Position numbers and translations under genes: made by a program. A stretch of DNA of 5,742 nucleotides from FEN-1322 sp041663425. GTDB taxonomy: Bacteria > Omnitrophota > Gorgyraeia > 2-01-FULL-45-10. Of this stretch, positions 1 to 4,320 are shown piece by piece (within the stretch, counting starts at the first letter, position 1; every line of letters begins with the position of its first letter). The notes beneath the pieces were generated by a model. The model searched no databases and had not been told where the DNA came from. It was given only the letters and a program-made list of their open reading frames with translations. Location of the stretch: assembly GCA_041663425.1 (NCBI GenBank), contig JBAYMS010000070.1, forward strand, positions 1-5,742. The letters run 5' to 3'.

Positions 1-9
1 AGGTTAAGC

Positions 10-318
10 ATGGATATTTACACGAAGTCATATCAGAATAAGAATGGTTTAGTTGAAGGAACGCAGGTTAAGTGGTCGAATTTCAGTATTCTACTGGTAG
101 CTGGTAAAAAAGCTTTTTTAACATGCGGCGTTTTTGACCTGGAAGCTATCGATGCTTTCGGGGCGGCTGCTGCAATAGTAGAAAGTACGCCGGACAATCC
201 CATCGGCAATCTGGATCGGTTTCCAAATAGAAAGATCACCAAAGTTAATTCAAAAGCAAAAGCATTGGGTATTACCATCGGGATGGACGTTAAGGACGCT
301 TTCGAGATAATAGCATGA
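10..318 (+). CDS. DUF1805 (YunC-like) family protein
   Basis: This is a 102-residue protein of the DUF1805/YunC type, whose biochemical role is not established. The call rests on the family's compact layout as I recall it: an N-terminal segment leading into a hydrophobic strand (SILLVAGKKAFLTCGVFD, about residues 26-43), a helix with an Ala-rich stretch (GAAAAIV), and a C-terminal part (ALGITIGMDVKDAFEII) that matches the usual 'GI.vGM..reAL' ending. About 100 residues is the normal family length. The start at ATG 10 has only AGG at positions 1-3 as a visible ribosome-binding remnant, because the window begins there. There is no signal peptide or membrane segment, so it is probably cytoplasmic. 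Its stop codon overlaps a possible ATG (ATGA at 315-318), and the kinase-like gene follows on the same strand, so they may be co-transcribed. Family assignment is fairly secure; function is unknown. Confidence 0.8.
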   Translation: MDIYTKSYQNKNGLVEGTQVKWSNFSILLVAGKKAFLTCGVFDLEAIDAFGAAAAIVESTPDNPIGNLDRFPNRKITKVNSKAKALGITIGMDVKDAFEIIA

Positions 319-368
319 AAAAATTTTATCCAGACCTTTGGTTGGGCGATGGCGGAAGTGCTGTGTGA
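315..368 (+). other. possible 17-residue coupled mini-ORF
   Basis: A short frame starts at an ATG that overlaps the stop of the DUF1805 gene (ATGA) and reads MKKFYPDLWLGDGGSAV before TGA. It ends 17 nt before the GTG start of the kinase-like gene. The overlap would permit translational coupling, but I see no convincing ribosome-binding site of its own and recognise no homologue. It may be a real micro-peptide, the remnant of a lost gene, or chance. Low confidence. Confidence 0.15.
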
Positions 369-385
369 TGATTTGAGGAGACCAA

Positions 386-1057
386 GTGATTAAAAATATT
401 CATAGCAATCTTTACGATCGTAAGAATATCCGGTGGGTCATTGGAGGGTCTTGTTCCGGGAAAACAACACTATGCCGTGAAGTGGCAAAGCATAGTGTTG
501 TCTCTTTGTATGATATGGACGAACATATCTTTGGGAATTATATGCAAAGATATACTAAAAAAGACCATCCTGCTAATAGCGCATGGTTTTCTGCCGAAAA
601 TCCGCTTGACTGGGCACTTTCTTTGTCGCTTAAAGAGTTTGATAAATTTAACAGAGCAGCCAACGTGGAATATTTACGTTTATTTTCAGAAGATATGATG
701 AATCGAAAGGATGACCGGCTTGTACTTGTCGATGGAGGCATTGCGTATCCGTTCCTACTTTCTAAAGTCATTCCAATCGAAAACGTTATTTGCCTTCGTG
801 TTTCAATAGAAGAAAGTGAAAAAATATGGGAAACCGCTGAATCAAAGAAATCGATGAAGACAATGATTTCACTTCTTCCTAACGCAGAACAGAAATGGAA
901 GAAATTCCTGGCATGTAATAAATTAATAACCGACATCCTTCTGAAAGAAGCGAGTGGTTGCGGTATTGAGATAATTGACAGGGACAACATTTCAACTAAT
1001 AGGTTAAGAGATTTCCTTGGCTGTGAATTGGGAATCCCAGGAAGGGGCAGCCTATAA
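386..1057 (+). CDS. P-loop NTPase, shikimate-kinase-like AAA fold
   Basis: This 223-residue protein has a clear Walker A loop, GGSCSGKTT (Gly20 to Thr28, with Lys26-Thr27 contacting the phosphates), close to the N-terminus. A DMDEHIFG segment (about 43-50) sits where small-molecule kinases carry an acidic substrate-side motif. A hydrophobic strand RLVLVDGG (111-118) resembles a Walker B strand. This architecture fits the nucleoside/shikimate-kinase-like P-loop family, which transfers phosphate from ATP to a small molecule, but the substrate cannot be read from the sequence. The start is GTG 386, chosen because GAGGAG (375-380) lies 5 nt upstream and no better in-frame start precedes the P-loop. 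There is no signal peptide, so it is probably cytosolic. It lies 67 nt after the DUF1805 gene on the same strand and could share its transcript. The stop codon falls in the loop of a strong hairpin. Could also be a regulatory or toxin-like NTPase. Confidence 0.75.
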   Translation: MIKNIHSNLYDRKNIRWVIGGSCSGKTTLCREVAKHSVVSLYDMDEHIFGNYMQRYTKKDHPANSAWFSAENPLDWALSLSLKEFDKFNRAANVEYLRLFSEDMMNRKDDRLVLVDGGIAYPFLLSKVIPIENVICLRVSIEESEKIWETAESKKSMKTMISLLPNAEQKWKKFLACNKLITDILLKEASGCGIEIIDRDNISTNRLRDFLGCELGIPGRGSL

Positions 1058-1070
1058 TGTAGGCTGTCCC
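1044..1070 (+). terminator. strong hairpin at end of kinase-like gene
   Basis: GGGGCAGCCTA (1044-1054) can pair with TAGGCTGTCCC (1060-1070) through 11 base pairs, one of them G-U in RNA, around a 5-nt loop TAATG. The stop codon TAA (1055-1057) is in the loop. There is no T-run after it (TAGATAGATGG follows), so it is not a textbook intrinsic terminator. It may still slow RNA polymerase or protect the mRNA 3' end. Confidence 0.4.
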
Positions 1071-1227
1071 TAGATAGATGGTCCCATGGCTAACAGTTTG
1101 AAGGTTGAGGCTGGAGCCAGGCTAAAGGTTTAGATTCTCAGACGGTACAAAATGTATATAAGGGTGCGCTACATTGTGGATAGCTTAATAATATATAACA
1201 TAGTGAAATATAATGATTAAACCTAGT
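1071..1227. other. non-coding gap before the beta-lactamase
   Basis: Between the hairpin and the first long repeat I find no convincing gene. The stretch contains short GC-rich inverted motifs (for example GGCTGGAGCC near 1110-1120) and an AT-rich end with TATATAAC near 1192-1199. A -35-like TTGTGG at 1174-1179 is only 14 nt from TATAAC, so it is a poor promoter. Nothing else is recognisable. Confidence 0.5.
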
Positions 1228-1371
1228 GTATACATAAAAACTTTCGGCTGGCCGTTGGTTGCAGTATTACAGACTGATTGTACATTTTTTGGATGACGTA
1301 TATAATTATGTTTAGTGCTTTGTTTGTAATGAGTTACGAGAATTGAGAGCAGGGGAACCGTACGTAAGTGA
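1228..1371 (+). repeat. long direct repeat, upstream copy
   Basis: This 144-bp segment recurs downstream of the beta-lactamase at 2218-2360 in the same orientation. Hand alignment gives about 23 differences and one single-base gap, that is about 84% identity. For the first 120 bases the two copies are offset by exactly 990 bp. The right end is the most conserved: 21 bases match perfectly (1351-1371, beginning AGGGGAACCGTACG). TTTAGTGCTT and GAGAATTGA are also identical. This copy holds the promoter of the beta-lactamase and ends 10 nt before its ATG. It has no strong internal dyad, so it does not look like a classical integron attC site. I do not recognise it as a known insertion-sequence end. 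Confidence 0.85.
1278..1306 (+). promoter_or_regulatory. sigma-70-type promoter for the beta-lactamase
   Basis: A -35 box TTGTAC (1278-1283) and a perfect -10 box TATAAT (1301-1306) are separated by the ideal 17 nt. Transcription would start near 1313 and give a leader of about 70 nt before the ATG at 1382. The promoter lies wholly inside the upstream copy of the direct repeat. In the downstream copy the -10 is kept (2291-2296) but the -35 has become TAATAC (2268-2273). Confidence 0.65.
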
Positions 1372-1381
1372 TTTTTGTGGA

Positions 1382-2194
1382 ATGAATAAAGCGAGGGATC
1401 TTTTTGTGAAACTAATGCTACTTTCTTTTTATATTATCTTAATCATGTCCGTGTCTGCGAGTGCACAAGAAATCGATAAGTCGTTTTTTCAGGGGTATGA
1501 TACTGCACTGATAATTTACAATCGGTCTTCAGGCATAACTATTAATGTCAATCCAGCGCTTAGTTCTCGGCGTTTAGCCCCGTGTTCAACTTTTAAGATT
1601 TACAATACTCTTATTGGCTTGGAGCTTGGCTTGCTTAAAGGATCAGATGAGCCATGGTATAAATGGGATGGCGTTAAACGTGATATAGAAGGATGGAATC
1701 ATGATTTAACTCTTCGTGAGGCGTTTCGTGTATCAGCCGTGCCTGCCTATCAGCTTTTGGCACGTCAGATTGGTCCTGAGCGAATGAAGGAGTATATTGA
1801 TTCGATTAATTATGGCACTAAGGATATTTCTTCCGGCATTGATATTTTTTGGCTTCCCAAACCAGGAAAAACTTCAGTAATGATTAGCGCCGATGAGCAA
1901 GCCGTTCTTCTGAGTAATCTCCTTGATGGGAAGCTGCCTTTCTCGCAAAGAAATATTTTAATATTAAAAGATGTAATGCAGATAAGTAAGACGGAGAGAG
2001 GTACGCTTTATGGTAAAACTGGGTCAGGTACCCAAGCCAATGGCAAGGGTGATTTGGGATGGTTTGTTGGTTTCCTTGAAAGTAAAGGGATAGCGTATGT
2101 ATTTGTATGTAATATCACCGGTGGTAAAAATCCTTCTGGCAAGATCGCAAGAGCAATTGTAGAAAATGTTTTAAGGTTTAAAGGGCTTCTTTAA
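1382..2194 (+). CDS. class D (OXA-type) serine beta-lactamase
   Basis: Secreted enzyme that opens the beta-lactam ring of penicillin-type antibiotics in the periplasm, using an acyl-serine intermediate. Counted from ATG 1382 the protein has 270 residues, normal for the class. Residues 10-28 form a signal peptide (KLMLLSFYIILIMSVSASA), with likely cleavage before Gln29. The catalytic motif STFK is at 69-72 (nucleophile Ser69, the Lys72 that is normally carboxylated), the second motif SAV at 118-120, the tryptophan of FWL at 157, KTG at 212-214, and GWFVG at 226-230. The usual YGN is YGT here (144-146). The start is uncertain. ATG 1382 has a weak site; GTG 1406 has GAGGG (1393-1397) 8 nt upstream and would still give a complete signal peptide; TTG 1343 lies inside the repeat and is unlikely. 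No lysR- or blaI-type regulator is adjacent. The gene sits between two direct repeats and has its own promoter. Class is secure; substrate range and activity are not. Confidence 0.93.
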   Translation: MNKARDLFVKLMLLSFYIILIMSVSASAQEIDKSFFQGYDTALIIYNRSSGITINVNPALSSRRLAPCSTFKIYNTLIGLELGLLKGSDEPWYKWDGVKRDIEGWNHDLTLREAFRVSAVPAYQLLARQIGPERMKEYIDSINYGTKDISSGIDIFWLPKPGKTSVMISADEQAVLLSNLLDGKLPFSQRNILILKDVMQISKTERGTLYGKTGSGTQANGKGDLGWFVGFLESKGIAYVFVCNITGGKNPSGKIARAIVENVLRFKGLL

Positions 2195-2217
2195 ATATGC
2201 GAGAAGAAAAGAAAAAA

Positions 2218-2360
2218 GTATTCATCAAAACTTTTGGTTGACCGTTGGTTACAGTATTCCAGACTGATAATACATTTTCTGGGTGATGTTTATAATAGTG
2301 TTTAGTGCTTATTATGCAATGAGTTATGAGAATTGATATAGGGGAACCGTACGTAAGTGA
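2218..2360 (+). repeat. long direct repeat, downstream copy
   Basis: This is the second copy of the segment at 1228-1371, beginning 24 nt after the beta-lactamase stop codon. It keeps the -10 box TATAAT (2291-2296), TTTAGTGCTT, GAGAATTGA and the 21-base right end (2340-2360), but the -35 is degraded. No gene of useful length begins after it, so its promoter half appears orphaned. It carries a T-run only in short pieces, so it is not an obvious terminator for the beta-lactamase. Confidence 0.85.
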
Positions 2361-2490
2361 AAAATACGAAACCTAACTATAGAAGGACATAGGTCATAAA
2401 TTTAGATATATTATAGAGCTAACTTTTCCTACCTACATAAAGAGAGTTTTTTCGCTACCAAAATTTATCGGCGCCCTCAGCGGAAATGTA
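2361..2490. other. non-coding gap after the repeat
   Basis: I see no gene here. Small features only: a 5-bp pairing ACCTA/TAGGT (2371-2375 with 2391-2395), a GGCGCC palindrome near 2470, and a T6 run near 2445-2450 not preceded by a convincing stem. The stretch from 2195 to 2619 as a whole holds no recognisable coding sequence. Confidence 0.5.
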
Positions 2491-2504
2491 TTTAACTAGT
2501 TAAA
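2491..2504. promoter_or_regulatory. 14-bp perfect palindrome upstream of promoter
   Basis: TTTAACTAGTTAAA is a perfect palindrome centred 11-12 bp upstream of the -35 box of the efflux operon. Its core ACTAGT recurs twice more in the inverted repeat just downstream of the -10 box. Position and shared core suggest a protein-binding site; the binding protein is not identified. Confidence 0.4.
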
Positions 2505-2515
2505 ATAAAAAAATG

Positions 2516-2542
2516 TTGACAAGAAGACTCCAAAGGTATAAC
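2516..2542 (+). promoter_or_regulatory. promoter of the abrB-like/tolC-like/RND operon
   Basis: A perfect -35 box TTGACA (2516-2521) is followed by TATAAC (2537-2542) after 15 nt, a little short; TAACAT (2539-2544) would give 17 nt but matches less well. Transcription would start around 2549-2554, within the left arm of the inverted repeat, giving a leader of about 70 nt to the ATG at 2620. It is the only good promoter before the three genes. Confidence 0.6.
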
Positions 2543-2547
2543 ATAGG

Positions 2548-2577
2548 ACTACTAGTATAACTTGTAATACTAGTAGT
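2548..2577. promoter_or_regulatory. operator-like perfect inverted repeat
   Basis: ACTACTAGTAT (2548-2558) and ATACTAGTAGT (2567-2577) are perfect 11-bp arms around an 8-nt centre AACTTGTA. They overlap the expected transcription start, where a bound repressor would block the polymerase. The arm length and centre-to-centre spacing suit a dimeric regulator. In RNA it would instead be a hairpin near the 5' end of the message. No T-run follows, so it is not a terminator. Confidence 0.55.
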
Positions 2578-2619
2578 TTGTAAGTATGCAGTGAATGACT
2601 AATGGCGGGAGGGCGAAAA

Positions 2620-2856
2620 ATGAGTGGTTTTCCGAAATTCTACGGCAAGATGCCGGTTGGGGCAAAAGGACAGATTGTTATTCCTGCAGAAGCAAGAAAA
2701 GAGATGGGTATTAAACCAGGAGATAGTGTGATTATTCTTTCCGGTCCGCCGCATCAGGAGAAGATGATCAGCATTATTCCTGAAAGCGAATTCAGTAAAT
2801 TTTTAAAATTTTTCGAGGACCACATTTCAAAAATGAAAAAAGTAGTATCTAAATGA
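2620..2856 (+). CDS. AbrB/SpoVT-type DNA-binding protein
   Basis: This 78-residue protein carries a swapped-hairpin AbrB/SpoVT domain in its first half. AKGQIVIPAEARKEMGIKPGD (residues 15-35) is the family signature, with the usual KGQI.IP, the helix and the GI.PGD turn, followed by a strand (SVIILSG). Such domains bind DNA as dimers and occur in transition-state regulators and MazE-type antitoxins. The second half (about 48-78, with FSKFLKFFEDHISKMKK) is predicted helical and Lys-rich, perhaps for oligomerisation. ATG 2620 is chosen over ATG 2602 because GGGAGGG (2607-2613) lies 6 nt before it. No toxin gene is next to it; the tolC-like gene begins 3 nt after its stop, which points to a local regulator of the efflux operon, possibly of its own promoter through the nearby palindromes. 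That target is inference. Confidence 0.85.
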   Translation: MSGFPKFYGKMPVGAKGQIVIPAEARKEMGIKPGDSVIILSGPPHQEKMISIIPESEFSKFLKFFEDHISKMKKVVSK

Positions 2857-2859
2857 CAA

Positions 2860-4320
2860 ATGAAAAAAATATTATACTTTCTTAGCATTTTTTTACTTTT
2901 CATGCTATGTCCACTTATAGCGTTCTCCGCGGATATTACTATTGATAAGCTATCAGTAGAAGAGTATTTGGGAAATGTCGGGAGTGTCAACGGCGCTTAT
3001 TCAGGATCTTTAGAAAAGAGGGAGGGCTCAAAGGATCTAGAACGAGAAGCGGATCTGATTTTTAGTCCATCGTTCTTTACCAATGTTGAAGTGGGAACAG
3101 ACGAAGGGCAGCCGTACGGATTTTTGTATGATAAGTCTGAGTGGCAAAGATACTCTTCTGGATTCAGTATGAAAACTCCATACGGCTTTCAGGGCAAACT
3201 ATATTATGACTTTGAGCAAGATAGGTATCAGTATCCTGGACAGACCGATAAATACACTATAGCTAGCCCTGTCCTCGAGGTTTCACTGCCGTTATGGAAA
3301 AACTGTTTTGGTAGATCAGATAGGGCTAACGAAGAAGCTGTGCGTGCGCAGGCACAAGCAGATGCATGGAACGCGGAAGATCAGCGTAAAACTTTATTGG
3401 TGAATGCCGAAATAGCCTACTGGCAACTGGCTATTACAAGGGAGGTAGTGGATATACAAAAAAGAGGGCTTGATGAATCTCAGGCTATATATGACTATGT
3501 AAAAAAGCGTGCCGAGATGAATCTTACTGACCAAGCCGATGTGCTTCAGGCCAAGGCTGATCTTGAATCAAAAAAATTGGATCTAAAATCAGCGAAGGAC
3601 GACGAAGCCATTGCTTTGCGTATTTTAAATAAATATAGTAATACATATGCTAATGACAATGCGGTTGTTTTGCGAAAAGTTGATTGGGATAAAATAGCTG
3701 ATATTCCAGTGCCTGATAAATACACATCTAGGGCTGATGTGAGAGCGGCGGAAGCTAACGCTAGAGTCGCGGAAGCTAATGCGCGTATAAAAGTGGAAAA
3801 TAATAAACCTTCATTAGATCTATATGCAGATTATGAACTGAACGGCGGTTCTGCTGATAGCTCTGATGCGTTTGGCGATTCATTTTCCACGGATAATCCG
3901 ACAATATTTGCTGGCGTTAAATTTTCCGTTCCGTTAGATTTTTCAGCTTCAAGCGACGCGCGTAAAGGCGGTAGACAACTTGAGCGTGCAGCCAAGCTTA
4001 TATATCAGCAAAAACTTCGCGATCAGGAGAGTGATTGGCGTAATCTAATAGCTAAACTTAACGATGCCCGTGAGCGCCTTAAAATGTCGTTTACGATTGA
4101 AGCGGCTCAAAAAGAGAAACTTGAATATGAAAGAGATAGGCTAAAACACGGCAGAACGACTACATACCAAGTCTTGCTTTTCGAACAGGATTATTTACAA
4201 GCCGAATATACCCGCGCCAAGGCCGCTTACGAAATTTTAAGCCTTGTTACTCAGATAAATCTTTATCAAGACGATTCTCCAATATACAAGCTTGTGGACA
4301 ATAAAGGAAAGAATTTATGA
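2860..4320 (+). CDS. TolC-family outer-membrane efflux channel
   Basis: This 486-residue protein is the likely exit duct of a tripartite efflux system, a trimeric beta-barrel in the outer membrane with a long periplasmic alpha-barrel. Residues 1-24 form a signal peptide (Lys-Lys, a hydrophobic core, then AFSAD). The outer-membrane efflux repeat is seen twice. The first half has helices with WQLAITREVVDIQKRGLDES and a coiled-coil run of Glu/Lys/Ala (about 160-260). The second half has SRADVRAAEANARVAEANAR (a 7-residue step repeated), the 'P.L.LYADYELNG' strand, and the conserved end GRTTTYQVLLFEQDYLQAEY with a final helix and LYQDDSP. Length is typical. Cys17 lies in the signal peptide but lacks a proper lipobox, so it is probably not a lipoprotein. 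No Shine-Dalgarno site is visible and the gene starts 3 nt after the AbrB-like stop, suggesting translational coupling. It overlaps the RND gene by ATGA. Confidence 0.92.
   Translation: MKKILYFLSIFLLFMLCPLIAFSADITIDKLSVEEYLGNVGSVNGAYSGSLEKREGSKDLEREADLIFSPSFFTNVEVGTDEGQPYGFLYDKSEWQRYSSGFSMKTPYGFQGKLYYDFEQDRYQYPGQTDKYTIASPVLEVSLPLWKNCFGRSDRANEEAVRAQAQADAWNAEDQRKTLLVNAEIAYWQLAITREVVDIQKRGLDESQAIYDYVKKRAEMNLTDQADVLQAKADLESKKLDLKSAKDDEAIALRILNKYSNTYANDNAVVLRKVDWDKIADIPVPDKYTSRADVRAAEANARVAEANARIKVENNKPSLDLYADYELNGGSADSSDAFGDSFSTDNPTIFAGVKFSVPLDFSASSDARKGGRQLERAAKLIYQQKLRDQESDWRNLIAKLNDARERLKMSFTIEAAQKEKLEYERDRLKHGRTTTYQVLLFEQDYLQAEYTRAKAAYEILSLVTQINLYQDDSPIYKLVDNKGKNL

Noticed and set aside
33..278. 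Minus-strand open frame opposite the DUF1805 gene
   Set aside because: It lies wholly antisense to a recognisable protein and its product has no recognisable motif or ribosome-binding site.
441..990. Open frames on both strands within the kinase-like gene (441-698 plus, 538-990 minus)
   Set aside because: The main frame has a Walker A motif and a good ribosome-binding site; the others are shadows without recognisable features.
1194..1203. Ten-base string TATAACATAG shared with 2537-2546, near the efflux promoter
   Set aside because: No similarity extends beyond ten bases, and such AT-rich strings can recur by chance in this sequence.
2218..2360. Downstream repeat as an integron attC site
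   Set aside because: No matching pair of RYYYAAC and GTTRRRY core sites with the expected dyad could be found, and no integrase gene is visible.
2341..2370. Repeat end as group II intron domain V
   Set aside because: GAACCGTACGTAAGTGAAAA resembles the 5' strand and GAAA loop of domain V, but the complementary 3' strand is missing in both copies and no reverse transcriptase gene is present.
2602..2856. Longer AbrB-like protein starting at ATG 2602
   Set aside because: The strong ribosome-binding site GGGAGGG at 2607-2613 would lie inside the gene; it fits ATG 2620.
2620..2856. AbrB-like protein as antitoxin of a toxin-antitoxin pair
   Set aside because: The next gene encodes a TolC-type channel and no toxin-like small gene is adjacent on either side.
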